DNA of 64,000 nt from Paenisporosarcina quisquiliarum_A (GCF_043641925.1 NZ_JBHZRU010000012.1:1-64000); one strand, 5' to 3'. Shown: positions 1-8,501, numbered from the stretch's first letter. Translations and numbers: made by a program. Notes: generated from the letters alone by a model not told the origin.

Positions 1-140
1 TAGCAAACGAAGTGCGGTAGGGATTTAGAAAACGGAATTTTAGTGTTTTTTGTGTAAACTTTCTTGACAGAAGTCCAGCTATTCTCGAATTCGGATGCCT
101 CATTCAAGTATTCATGAATTTCACACAATTGTTTTCTGCT

Positions 141-177
141 AAAAAGCTCTATGCAACGTTTCTGCATAGAGCTTTTT
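141..177 (-). terminator. Rho-independent terminator after the PLD gene
   Basis: A perfect inverted repeat with 15-nt arms (AAAAAGCTCTATGCA and its complement) around a 7-nt loop sits 25 nt beyond the stop codon of the phospholipase D-like gene and ends in a T run on the minus strand. It is A/T-flanked on both sides and could work in both directions. Confidence 0.85.
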
Positions 178-201
178 ATTTCTTATTTGCAATCCTGCCG
201 A

Positions 202-1656
202 TTAATAAGTTGTCACTTTAAATAATTTTTGAATGGAATAGATACCACGTTGCCAAACTGTAAACTCATCTTGGTATTCTTCCAGTTCTACTGTATATAA
301 AGCATCCTCATTATTCCAAAGTCTTTCAAAATAACTTTCCATTTCCGTAGCCAATTCACTGTCATTCGGTGCAATCACTCTGAGATTAGCCTCTAAATTA
401 TAATCATCGAGCGTACGATCCGTATAATTTCCAGAACCATTTGAAATAATGGTATGGTCTTCATTTTGAATCCAAATTGCTTTCGTATGATATTGTCCAA
501 TCACTGTATTGTACCAGCGGACATTCATTTTCCCTTCTGTATCTTCAACCATTTCTTGAACGACTGGTCGATTGGGTAGACCTGATTTTTGTTGACCAAA
601 AGAGTTTTCATTTGGATCAAGGATGACGTTAATCTCTACTCCGCGATTTGCCGCATCAATTAAGGTAGTGACAATATCTCGCTTCGCAATAAAGAACATC
701 CCTAACCAAATCTTGTCCCCTTTTTTCGTGTTTTCTAAATCAGCAAGCAGTGCATCTAGAATTTTCTTCTCGGTCAGGTATTGAACCTCATACTGTCCGT
801 CTGATTTCTCCTTATCGACTCGAGGAAGTTCTGGCCCGCCGGAATATCGCGAAACAGCTTCTTCCGCTTCCAAAATATCATTTAATACTGGCCCACTTAC
901 CTTCAATGCAATATTGCCATGGAATCCACTCGCATCATGAGGATTCGAAGAAGTGACCATACCTTCTTTTTCAGTTATTACTGCTTTTCGATGGTTGGCT
1001 TTTACGTTTAATAAAGTCATATAAGAGGCAACCGTCATTTTTGGTGCATCACTTGCCATTGCATTATCAATCCATCCTTCCCCACCAATATCAAACCATT
1101 GGAAGAGAATTCGATAGATGCCTGAGTAAACAGGTGTTGAATCTCTTAAAGGATCCAAATCAGTATAGACAATCTCAACACCAGCTTCTCTCATCTTTTT
1201 AAACCATTCGTTTTCATATGATCCATAACCACGATTAATCGGATCTGTTATAAACACAATCGGCATATCCGGATTTTCTTTTTTCTTATCCGCTAACTTC
1301 GAAGATAGCGTATCTGCAATCTTCGGAAAATCTTCTTTTTGATCGTAAAAACCATCAAACAAGAAAAAATCAACAACGATGAAATCATCAGCTTCTTCAA
1401 TCATCTGATAGACTTCGTCGAATATATTTAGTTCATGAACCATGCCCGTCCCTTTTTTATCTTGAGCAAAGGTTAAATCCGTTATCATTTCGATATTGTC
1501 TGTTTTATGCAATTCTCCTTTATATGAAATCCCTTCAGGCAAAGGCTTAAATGTATGCCATAAAATAACAGCGATATATATTAATGCGAAAACACCTATT
1601 GAGCCCATGATAATACGCTTACGCTTGCTCCATTCTTTACGCGGCTTTTTAGCCAT
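202..1656 (-). CDS. Phospholipase D-like (cardiolipin synthase-like) membrane-anchored protein
   Basis: A 484-residue protein of the phospholipase D superfamily. A basic N-terminus (AKKPRKEWSKRKR) is followed by one hydrophobic segment at about residues 15-35, so the catalytic part is probably held outside the membrane. Two PLD motifs are visible, HRKAVIT...SSN near residue 221 and HTKAIWI...SGN near residue 388, which fits the two-lobed fold of cardiolipin synthases and other phosphatidyl transferases. In both motifs the usual Asp after HxK is replaced (Glu and Gln), while His and Lys are kept, so activity is likely but the substrate is unknown. The start was moved from 1680 to the ATG at 1656 because an AGGGGGA ribosome site lies 7 nt upstream of it. 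Monocistronic, with its own terminator. Confidence 0.8.
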   Translation of the reverse strand: MAKKPRKEWSKRKRIIMGSIGVFALIYIAVILWHTFKPLPEGISYKGELHKTDNIEMITDLTFAQDKKGTGMVHELNIFDEVYQMIEEADDFIVVDFFLFDGFYDQKEDFPKIADTLSSKLADKKKENPDMPIVFITDPINRGYGSYENEWFKKMREAGVEIVYTDLDPLRDSTPVYSGIYRILFQWFDIGGEGWIDNAMASDAPKMTVASYMTLLNVKANHRKAVITEKEGMVTSSNPHDASGFHGNIALKVSGPVLNDILEAEEAVSRYSGGPELPRVDKEKSDGQYEVQYLTEKKILDALLADLENTKKGDKIWLGMFFIAKRDIVTTLIDAANRGVEINVILDPNENSFGQQKSGLPNRPVVQEMVEDTEGKMNVRWYNTVIGQYHTKAIWIQNEDHTIISNGSGNYTDRTLDDYNLEANLRVIAPNDSELATEMESYFERLWNNEDALYTVELEEYQDEFTVWQRGIYSIQKLFKVTTY

Positions 1657-2066
1657 CCGCGGTTCCCCCTCATCAAACAAATGTATTACTACGGATATTC
1701 CCGTCTATTTGTTTTAACAAACCAAAATCATCTTCATAAAATAGATTTATAAAAATAAAGTTTCGCATCAAACTTTATCATGAACATATTGGTGCTGCAC
1801 GCTTCGCTTACGCAGCATTTACTGTTGGCGTATCCTTTTGAACAATTACAACTGAGATGGCGATTTTTCTAACTGAGATTGCCTAAATTCTAACTGAGGC
1901 ATCGATAATTCTAACCAAGAACCCAAAAATTCTTACTATGCGCGATTCACCCATAAAAAAGCTCAGCCCCTCTTAGTAAGTTTTTAGGTTGATGGGAAGA
2001 GAATCTAAAATAACAAGCTACATACCATTTGAATTCATACGTTAATTCACACAGGAATTAACGTAC
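1657..2066. other. Intergenic region between PLD gene and TetR cassette
   Basis: No gene is supported here. It holds a 9-bp hairpin at 1755-1778 (ATAAAGTTT arms), a GC-rich hairpin with TGCTGC/GCAGCA ends at 1792-1816, and the 21-bp-period array at 1848-1946. At 1955-2000 there is a stretch starting AAAAAAGCTCAG that resembles the outer end of the inverted repeat which follows. Confidence 0.6.
1848..1946 (-). repeat. 21-bp-period array, CTCAGTTAGAA family (inverted copy)
   Basis: Five degenerate units start at 1852, 1873, 1894, 1915 and 1936, exactly 21 bp apart. On the minus strand the units read TTGGTTAGAAT, CTCAGTTAGAAT, CTCAGTTAGAAA and CTCAGTTGTAATTG in the same order as in the repeats at 31319-31905, so the two loci are copies of one element in opposite orientation. 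On the minus strand it is followed by a GC hairpin (1792-1816). No coding potential; function unknown. Confidence 0.8.
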
Positions 2067-2187
2067 AAAATAGCTCAGAGTAATAAACTAAGCCGTTCTC
2101 TTTTGAGGTACCCGCCACTATAAAAACATATATAATCACCTCTATAAACGCAGTGCAATTCGGATAAGAATTCGCACTGCGTTTTTA
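2067..2187 (+). repeat. Left inverted repeat of the TetR/SGNH cassette
   Basis: About 120 bp whose reverse complement recurs at 3941-4056. Shared blocks include AGCTCAGAGT, CTAAGCCGTTCTCTTTTGAG, GGTACCCGC, the TATAAAA tract, and a terminal hairpin (GCAGTGC...AATTC with one unpaired G) at 2149-2181. The hairpin is followed by TTTTTATT and therefore also looks like an intrinsic terminator pointing into the cassette. Confidence 0.8.
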
Positions 2188-2307
2188 TTAATATTCATTA
2201 AATAGTTACATTTTTGTGAATAATACACCAAATTCTTCTTTGATTCGGAAAATGGTGTATATTTTAATTAGAACAAGCGTTCAATATTGAAAGGAGTTTC
2301 TATAAAA

Positions 2308-2904
2308 TTGAACAAAAGAAGTTATAACAGCGAAAAGGTAAAATATGACATATCAGAAAAGGCAATTATTTTATTTTCTCAAAAAGGATACATTCAAACG
2401 TCAGTGGAGGACATTTCAAAAGCTTCTGGCTATAGCAAAGGACATATATATTATCATTTTGAAAGCAAAGAAAAACTTTTTGTTTTATTAGCACAGAACA
2501 CTATGCATGATTGGTACTCTAAATGGATGGAGAAGGAACCTTCCTATACGTCTGCTACAGATAAATTATATGGTATGGCAATGCATGTACTCTATAACTA
2601 TCAAACTCCATTATTAAAAGCAGGACAAGAACTGGCCTCAAATCCTAATTCTAGTTTAGAATCTGTAAAAAAATTATACGAATTAGCCATTATTCCAATG
2701 GGTGCCTATCGTTCCATCTTTCAAGAGGGATTGGACAAGAAAGAATTTGTATCTGGGAATATAGACGAATGGACTGTGCTCTTAGGAACCTGGCTTGGGG
2801 GTTTATGCCAACTCACAAACACTCAAGAATTGAATTCACTGGAGCCTCTTTTTAAAAAAGCAATTACTATGTTTTTAAAATCAATTAAAACAAGGGGGAA
2901 TTAG
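2308..2904 (+). CDS. TetR/AcrR family transcriptional regulator
   Basis: A 198-residue regulator with the TetR N-terminal DNA-binding domain: helix 1 at about 12-25, then the helix-turn-helix with TSVEDISKASGYSKGHIYYHF at about 33-53 followed by SKEKLF. The C-terminal ligand domain shows no recognisable signature. The start chosen is TTG at 2308, since an AAGGAG site lies 11 nt upstream and the more distal TTG at 2287 would overlap that site. The stop codon lies one base before the start of the SGNH hydrolase gene, so the two are co-transcribed and the regulator probably controls its own operon. The gene lies inside an inverted-repeat-bounded cassette, which suggests acquisition by transfer. 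Confidence 0.85.
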   Translation: MNKRSYNSEKVKYDISEKAIILFSQKGYIQTSVEDISKASGYSKGHIYYHFESKEKLFVLLAQNTMHDWYSKWMEKEPSYTSATDKLYGMAMHVLYNYQTPLLKAGQELASNPNSSLESVKKLYELAIIPMGAYRSIFQEGLDKKEFVSGNIDEWTVLLGTWLGGLCQLTNTQELNSLEPLFKKAITMFLKSIKTRGN

Positions 2905-2905
2905 T

Positions 2906-3604
2906 ATGAAAATCGCATTAATCGGTGACAGTTTAACAGAAGGTCGCCCAGGAGTTTCTTTTGTTAAATTTTTAAAAGAAAAATTTCCAACTATTACTTT
3001 CGTTAACCTCGGCAAACCTGGAGAGTCAGTTAAAAGCCTGCATACTCGTTTAACAAAAACAAAATTAAATTCCGATTATGACCTTGCTTTCGTTTGGATT
3101 GGTGTAAACGATGTTTATTCTAAATTGTTGAGTTTACAAGCACAGCCAGTGGCGAAAGACCATGAGGAATTCAAAGACTATTACAAAAAAATATTAGATT
3201 TAGTTCTCGTATCTTCCAAAAAAACTGTGGCAGTTTCACCAGCATTAGTTGGTGAAACAAATAATCCATCTAACAAAGAAATTATGGAATTAACATATCT
3301 TATCGAATACATCACAAGTAAAAATGCAAATATTAGTTTTTTAAACCTTCATTCTGTGTTTGAAGAGCACCTAGCTAAAGTAAATAGTTCAGATTATATC
3401 AGCACCAAAGTATTAACAGTAATGAAAGATGTGTTGTTTTACAAAAAACACTCTCGAATTGACAAGTTATCTAAAAAAAGAGGGCTACACTTCACTTTGG
3501 ACGGGATACATTTAAATAGTTCTGGTGCTCAAATTGTGGCAGATGTTTACGCATCCGCGATAAACCAATTTCTATACAAAAATAAAGATGCGATTGATGA
3601 ATAA
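2906..3604 (+). CDS. SGNH/GDSL family hydrolase (lipase/esterase-like)
   Basis: A 232-residue cytoplasmic protein with the conserved blocks of SGNH hydrolases: GDSL with nucleophile Ser9, Gly at about 37-39 (GKPGES), GVND at 66-69 with oxyanion Asn68, and DGIHLNSSG with Asp199 and His202 of the catalytic triad. No signal peptide. The natural ester substrate cannot be read from sequence. It starts one base after the TetR stop, with GGGGGA upstream, and is followed by a short-chain dehydrogenase fragment, so the original cluster may have been a small detoxification or catabolic operon under TetR control. Confidence 0.85.
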   Translation: MKIALIGDSLTEGRPGVSFVKFLKEKFPTITFVNLGKPGESVKSLHTRLTKTKLNSDYDLAFVWIGVNDVYSKLLSLQAQPVAKDHEEFKDYYKKILDLVLVSSKKTVAVSPALVGETNNPSNKEIMELTYLIEYITSKNANISFLNLHSVFEEHLAKVNSSDYISTKVLTVMKDVLFYKKHSRIDKLSKKRGLHFTLDGIHLNSSGAQIVADVYASAINQFLYKNKDAIDE

Positions 3605-3644
3605 TTGCTAGTTCATAAAATTTTTATTAAATTGGGGGTTACTC

Positions 3645-3866
3645 ATGGAGGGGTTCAAGAAAATTGCTATTGTAACTGGTGGTGCATCTGGGATTGGTAA
3701 GGCGCTTTGCAGCGAACTAGTATATCAAAATGTATTTGTAATAATTGCAGACATAAATGACACAGAGGGAAAGCTTTTTGAAAAAGAACTTAATAAGAAC
3801 TCAAATAATTCTAGATATATAACCTTGAATGTTACTGATTTTAGAAGTGTTTTCATGTCTTTCTAA
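3645..3866 (+). pseudogene. Short-chain dehydrogenase/reductase, truncated after ~68 residues
   Basis: The reading frame opens with a normal ribosome site (GGGGG) and the SDR nucleotide-binding start, with TGGASGIGKAL (dinucleotide-binding TGxxxGIG) and the acidic IADIND segment. It matches the family to about LNVTD at residue 63, then loses similarity and stops at residue 73. The SDR catalytic region (NNAG, Ser, YxxxK) is absent from all that follows before the right inverted repeat. A full SDR is about 250 residues, so this is a 3'-truncated remnant, cut at about 75 bp from the right-hand repeat. Confidence 0.8.
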
Positions 3867-3940
3867 AAACTCAAGACACCTTTGCGATTTATAGCGCGAT
3901 TTCATACCTATAATTATAAAAGTAATCAATTATACCAATA

Positions 3941-4056
3941 AAAAAGCAGTGCGAATTCATATGCGAATTGCACTGCTAATTGATTTACTTTTATACATAC
4001 TTTTATAGCTGCGGGTACCTCAAAAGAGAACGGCTTAGTAGTAAACTCTGAGCTTT
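3941..4056 (-). repeat. Right inverted repeat of the TetR/SGNH cassette
   Basis: Reverse-complement copy of 2067-2187, with the same order of blocks: the GCAGTGC hairpin at 3945-3976, a TATAAAA-type tract, GGTACCTC, GAGAACGGCTTAG and CTCTGAGCTTTT. The hairpin again has a single unpaired base and, read on the minus strand, is followed by a T tract. No matching direct repeat (target-site duplication) was found immediately outside the two copies. Confidence 0.8.
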
Positions 4057-4106
4057 TCTTTTTCATGGAGCTCGTTCAATTAAGCGCATGTTTGTTGAAG
4101 GAGAAA

Positions 4107-4538
4107 TTAGTGTAGATCACTTGTATATTTTTCTGGTAATAACCTCATTACATTGCACTTTACTAATTTACCATTATAGGGAATGATAACATCTGTATTT
4201 TTTCCATAATCACTAATTAACTCCCGACACATACCACAAGGAGCAACCACCCAACATTTTTCAATATCTTCGTGTGGATGAGGGTGAGCCACTGCAACAA
4301 TCGTTTCAAAATCGTGATCTCCTTCTGAAATAGACTTACCAATAACCATTGCTTCCCCACATACTGTTATTCTTCCAACATTCGCTTCTACGTGAACTGC
4401 CGAAAAAACATTTCCAGATGGTGTTCTAACTGCTGCACCAATGTGATGTCGCCCATACCTATAATTCTTTTCTATAACTTTTTCGGCTTCTTTAATCAGT
4501 TCATAGTCTCTATCTTCTAAAGGTCTAACTTTTAACAT
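4107..4538 (-). CDS. Cytidine deaminase-family protein (blasticidin-S-deaminase-like)
   Basis: A 143-residue protein with the zinc-dependent nucleoside deaminase signature: Cys60-Gly-Glu62 (zinc ligand and catalytic glutamate) and PCGMC at 100-104 with ligands Cys101 and Cys104. Tetrameric cytidine deaminases usually read CAE and are of this length. The CGE variant and the VVAPCGMCRE context resemble the blasticidin S deaminase branch as well, so the substrate (cytidine, deoxycytidine or an aminohexose-cytosine antibiotic) is open. AAGGAGGA lies just upstream of the ATG. It stands alone, beside the right end of the inverted-repeat cassette. Confidence 0.8.
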   Translation of the reverse strand: MLKVRPLEDRDYELIKEAEKVIEKNYRYGRHHIGAAVRTPSGNVFSAVHVEANVGRITVCGEAMVIGKSISEGDHDFETIVAVAHPHPHEDIEKCWVVAPCGMCRELISDYGKNTDVIIPYNGKLVKCNVMRLLPEKYTSDLH

Positions 4539-4810
4539 AGTTCTCCTCCTTACTAGTTCAGTTCAAGCCTTTTATTCACCAAACTTTCATCCGTTGATAT
4601 AACAGATCAAAAACAATTTTGCTTCTTCTCTTTATAATTTAATATAAAATACCCTTTTCCCAAGGTATATTTTTCAACACCATTAAACAACAGTTAATCA
4701 CTTAATCATAACCAAAGTGACAATAGTTATTTTCATCCTGTAATTTAAATGCTTTTTACATTTGTTAAATGGATAGCGAAAGCAGGGTGCACTTTTCTTA
4801 TCAACAGAAA
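4539..4810. other. Intergenic region upstream of the deaminase
   Basis: AT-rich region expected to contain the deaminase promoter. Nothing else is visible; a 61-codon plus-strand frame here runs through the terminator at 4811-4847 and is not credible. Confidence 0.4.
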
Positions 4811-4847
4811 AATCGAGTATAAAACCTTTTCGGTTTTATACTCGATT
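4811..4847 (-). terminator. Rho-independent terminator of the ECF sigma gene
   Basis: A 16-bp perfect stem (AATCGAGTATAAAACC arm) with a 5-nt loop is followed on the minus strand by TTTTT. It lies about 70 nt beyond the stop codon of the sigma factor gene. Confidence 0.85.
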
Positions 4848-4918
4848 ATTAATACCAATCCTATTGATTCTTTACTTTATCCCCTATTTGCCTTTTTAAG
4901 GCTACACCACATTCAAAA

Positions 4919-5464
4919 TCAAGCTGGAATATAGTCTGTAATCGCGGAATCGGCAATTAGCATTTCTTTTAATCGTTGTTTGGCACGGAATAGGCGGGAT
5001 TTCACTGTACCTATTGATACCTTCATGATTTCTGCAATTTCGATTAGTGAATATTGATGTACATAAAAATACATGACTGTTGTTTGGTAAATGGAGTCGA
5101 GTTCCGAAATTTTGTCTCGCACCATTTGAGATAAATCGCTTTTTTCTAAAAGTTCTTCAGATGAAAGGGTTTCACTCGGGACTAAATCGAGAACCGGGAC
5201 ATCTAGTGTTTCTGGCTGATTCATTACATGCTTACTAATTCGTACATTTTTACGGTAACGGTCTCTAAATGTATTCATACAGATGGTTGTTAACCATGCT
5301 TTAAGATGATCAACATCCTTGACGTTCGTTTCATATCTGACTACTTTCAACCATACTTCCTGCATCAAGTCTTCTGCTTCTGTTTGGTTTCGAGTTAACT
5401 TTAAACATAGATGGTACAAATACCGATTGTATTCGTCGTATACATGATCAAGTGTAACATTCAT
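4919..5464 (-). CDS. ECF-subfamily RNA polymerase sigma factor
   Basis: A 181-residue sigma-70 family protein of extracytoplasmic-function type. Region 2 is at about residues 5-75 (YDEYNRYLYHLCLKLTRNQTEAEDL with the MQEVWLK core and the DVDHLKAWL segment). Region 4 is at about 120-172, with a helix-turn-helix IEIAEIMKVSIGTVKSRLFRAKQRLKE. No region 3, as expected for ECF factors. GGAGGA precedes the ATG. No anti-sigma factor is encoded next to it; downstream is a terminator and upstream a separate gene. Control may rest on transcription or on an anti-sigma factor elsewhere. Target promoters cannot be named. Confidence 0.88.
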   Translation of the reverse strand: MNVTLDHVYDEYNRYLYHLCLKLTRNQTEAEDLMQEVWLKVVRYETNVKDVDHLKAWLTTICMNTFRDRYRKNVRISKHVMNQPETLDVPVLDLVPSETLSSEELLEKSDLSQMVRDKISELDSIYQTTVMYFYVHQYSLIEIAEIMKVSIGTVKSRLFRAKQRLKEMLIADSAITDYIPA

Positions 5465-5586
5465 TTTTTGTCCTCCGTTCGTCCTTGCTGTTAACTCTAT
5501 AATGCCAAAGACGAACCTTACCCTCTATCGGAATCTCTTTCAAAATTCTTACAAACGTGTAATAAAGCAAAAAAAGAACAGAAGGA

Positions 5587-6849
5587 CTAGTTGTCCTCCT
5601 GTTCTTCCTCTTCTTCTTTTTCTTCTTGAATTGTAATCGTTAATTGCATAATACGGTTTCGGTCCATCTCGTTTACTTCAAAACGAAGATTTTCATAAGT
5701 GAATTGTTCTCCGTTATCAGGCATATGGCCTAGTTGTTGAAGGACAAATCCGCCGATGGTGTCGTGGTCATTTGGAATTTCGATTTTGAACATTTCATTC
5801 ACATCTTCAATTTCAAGGCGACCGTGACAAATGAGTCGATGCTCTGTCATTTCAAAAACCAAGATTTCTTCATCTTCATCAGATTCATCTTCGATTTCTT
5901 GTCCAATCATTTCTTCGATGATGTCCTCATGCGTAACGATTCCCAAGGTTCCACCATATTCATCTAACACGATAGCCATGTGTTTTTTCTTGGCTAACAT
6001 TTGTTTAAATACTTTTTCAACGCTGACCGATTGAACAACAAAAAGCGGATCACGATCGATAAGCGATTCTAATTCAAGGGTTGGATCCATTGACCATTCG
6101 ATAAATGTCTTTGAGTAAAACATTCCGACGATATGGTCCATGCTTTCTTCATATACTGGGTATCTTGTATAGTAATGTTCCAATATAATATCTCGTACTT
6201 CATCATATGTAGCGTTTGCAGGAATTCCTACAATTTCCATACGGTGTGTTTCCAATACATCTTGAACATCTTTATTCGGAAAATCAAGTACACCTTTTAA
6301 GCGTTCTGATTCCTCTTCTTCAAATGTTCCTTCCGTAGAAGCGATATCTACCATTGTGCGAAGCTCTTCTTTTGTAAGTGTTGCTTCTTTCACTGCGCCT
6401 TTAGAAATTATGCGAATAAAAACGTTCGTAAATTTTGCAATTAAGAAAGTAACCGGACGCATAATTTGAACAAGTAAAGCAATGATCGGTGCTACCAAAT
6501 ACGCAATACGATCAGCAAAAGTAACGGCTAATGTTTTTGGAAGTACTTCTCCAAAAATAATGATAATTAATGTTAATCCAGCGGTTGCAATGGCAATATC
6601 CCAACCGTATTCCAAAGCAATTAACGTTAATAATGTAGGCATAGCAATATTTACGATGTTGTTACCAATTAAAATCGTCGTAATCATGCGGTCCGGTTTC
6701 GCGATGAGCACGAGGAGCTTTTGCGCCATACGGTCTCCTTGCTCAGCACGAAGCTGGACCTTCATCCTATTTACTGCTGTGAGTGCCGTTTCACTACCTG
6801 AAAAGAAAAACGACAACACTAAACTAATGGCTAAACCTATAAACTCCAA
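5587..6849 (-). CDS. CNNM/CorC (hemolysin C) family divalent-cation transport protein
   Basis: A 420-residue membrane protein. The DUF21/CNNM domain with about four hydrophobic segments covers residues 1-180 (SGSETALTAVNR at the first helix), two CBS domains follow at about 200-325, and a CorC_HlyC domain at about 340-410; the tail is highly acidic. Bacillus relatives such as MpfA (YhdP) export Mg2+, so a role in magnesium or cobalt efflux and tolerance is likely, though the ion is not fixed by sequence. The start is TTG at 6849 with AGGAGGA 8 nt upstream. Single gene; the next upstream gene is divergent. Confidence 0.85.
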   Translation of the reverse strand: MEFIGLAISLVLSFFFSGSETALTAVNRMKVQLRAEQGDRMAQKLLVLIAKPDRMITTILIGNNIVNIAMPTLLTLIALEYGWDIAIATAGLTLIIIIFGEVLPKTLAVTFADRIAYLVAPIIALLVQIMRPVTFLIAKFTNVFIRIISKGAVKEATLTKEELRTMVDIASTEGTFEEEESERLKGVLDFPNKDVQDVLETHRMEIVGIPANATYDEVRDIILEHYYTRYPVYEESMDHIVGMFYSKTFIEWSMDPTLELESLIDRDPLFVVQSVSVEKVFKQMLAKKKHMAIVLDEYGGTLGIVTHEDIIEEMIGQEIEDESDEDEEILVFEMTEHRLICHGRLEIEDVNEMFKIEIPNDHDTIGGFVLQQLGHMPDNGEQFTYENLRFEVNEMDRNRIMQLTITIQEEKEEEEEQEDN

Positions 6850-7102
6850 CCGTGTTTCCTCCTATATGAGTCAAAAAACCCGCTCAATTTCAATATCTAT
6901 AACTATATCATAATCAGAATTTCCATGTCTCAAATGGGAATTCATTTTTTATAAAAATATTAAAGTGAGTTCTTACTATATACATCTCTTCAGTGATCAT
7001 TCAAAATTTCTATCTGAATAACGAACTGGTGCTTTACGGATTTCAAGAAATGATTATGATATACTACTCCTATTCTCGAACTATTTAGAAAAGAGGGATA
7101 TC

Positions 7103-8500
7103 ATGAGTCATTTAAACGAATTGAACAGCTATTTTGAAACAAAACGCGAGGAACATTTAGATGAATTAAAACAGTTTCTTCGCATCCCTAGTGTTAGTTC
7201 TTTATCGGAACATAAAGAAGATATGCGCACTGCAGCAGAGTGGTTATCCAAATCATTACAAGATGTTGGATTAGAAAATGTATCGATAGATGAAACGAAA
7301 GGTCATCCAGTTGTTTATGCTGACTGGCTTCATGCAGAAGGTAAACCCACTATTTTGGTCTATGGACACTACGATGTGCAACCCGTTGATCCATTGAACC
7401 TATGGGAGACAGAACCTTTTAATCCAACCGTTCGGGATAATAAATTATATGCCCGTGGAGCAAGTGACGATAAAGGACAAGTATATATGCATGTAAAGGC
7501 TATCGAGGCTTTATTTAAAACAAATGGCACTTTGCCAGTAAACGTTAAGTTTTGTATTGAAGGTGAAGAAGAAATCGGTAGTCCGAATCTTCCCGAATAT
7601 GTAGAAGCTAATAAAGAAAAACTATCAGCCGACATTATTGTTATATCTGATACAGGAATGCAAGGACCCGGAAAACCAGCAGTATGCTATGGTTTGAGAG
7701 GATTAGCAGGAGTTCAAATTGAAGTGAAAGGTCCTAAAGGCGACTTACATTCAGGACTATACGGTGGTGGGGTTCAAAATTCAATTCACGCTTTAGTTGA
7801 GTTACTTGCGTCGTTCCGTGATCAAGAAGGCACGATTCAAGTGGATGGCTTTTATGACAATGTTCGTGAAGCGACAGCTGAGGAACGTGCAGCATATAAA
7901 GAACTCGATTTTGATGAAGAGGCTCTCAAAAAAGAATTACAAGTCGATGAATTATTTGGCGAAAAAGGATTCACACATTTAGAACGCACATGGATTCGCC
8001 CTACTTTAGAAGTGAATGGTGTATTCGGTGGATTTTCTGGTGAAGGAATTAAAACAGTATTACCTGCTGAAGCTGGTGCGAAGATTACTTGCCGTTTAGT
8101 TCCTGATCAAGATCCGGATGAAATCGTAGCGAAATTAAAAGCACATATTGAAAAACATAAACCAGTTGGTGTAAATGTTGAAGTCACGGAATTTGATAAA
8201 GGGAAGCCGTTCATTACTCCTTTTGATCATCCTGCGATTCAAGCAGCTGGACGTTCGTACGAAAAAGTATACCAAGTTCCAACTTCTTATGTTCGTGGAG
8301 GCGGTTCGATCCCAATCGTTGCGGCTTTTGATGAAATTTTAGGTTTACCTGTTGTATTAATGGGCTTTGGTTTAGCATCAGAAAATTTCCATGCCCCTAA
8401 TGAACATTTCCATTTAGAAAACTTCGATCAAGGCTTGCGCGTTATTGGCGACTACTATTATGAACTATCGAAATTTAACTCAAGTGAATTAGTGAAATAA
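7103..8500 (+). CDS. M20 family dipeptidase / metallopeptidase (CNDP-like)
   Basis: A 465-residue cytosolic enzyme of peptidase family M20. Metal-site segments are visible: VYGHYDVQPVDP near 86-97, ARGASDDKGQ near 119-128 (bridging Asp), EGEEEIGSP near 153-161 (catalytic Glu and ligand), and the C-terminal FHAPNEH near 435-441. The lid or dimerisation domain lies between about 205 and 365. Such enzymes hydrolyse dipeptides with one or two bound Zn2+ or Mn2+. GAGGGA precedes the ATG. Single gene that shares a bidirectional terminator with the convergent nitroreductase gene. Confidence 0.88.
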   Translation: MSHLNELNSYFETKREEHLDELKQFLRIPSVSSLSEHKEDMRTAAEWLSKSLQDVGLENVSIDETKGHPVVYADWLHAEGKPTILVYGHYDVQPVDPLNLWETEPFNPTVRDNKLYARGASDDKGQVYMHVKAIEALFKTNGTLPVNVKFCIEGEEEIGSPNLPEYVEANKEKLSADIIVISDTGMQGPGKPAVCYGLRGLAGVQIEVKGPKGDLHSGLYGGGVQNSIHALVELLASFRDQEGTIQVDGFYDNVREATAEERAAYKELDFDEEALKKELQVDELFGEKGFTHLERTWIRPTLEVNGVFGGFSGEGIKTVLPAEAGAKITCRLVPDQDPDEIVAKLKAHIEKHKPVGVNVEVTEFDKGKPFITPFDHPAIQAAGRSYEKVYQVPTSYVRGGGSIPIVAAFDEILGLPVVLMGFGLASENFHAPNEHFHLENFDQGLRVIGDYYYELSKFNSSELVK

Positions 8501-8501
8501 A

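Noticed and set aside
2149..2181. Integron attC site
   Set aside because: The hairpin has one unpaired base as attC sites do, but there are no GTTRRRY/RYYYAAC core sites and no integrase in the window; a T tract follows, so a terminator is simpler.
4749..4934. A 61-codon plus-strand gene
   Set aside because: It crosses the ECF-gene terminator hairpin and enters the sigma factor gene on the other strand; no ribosome site.
6482..6913. A 143-codon plus-strand gene antisense to the CNNM gene
   Set aside because: Composition is that of an antisense shadow of membrane-helix codons, and the CNNM frame is clearly the real one.
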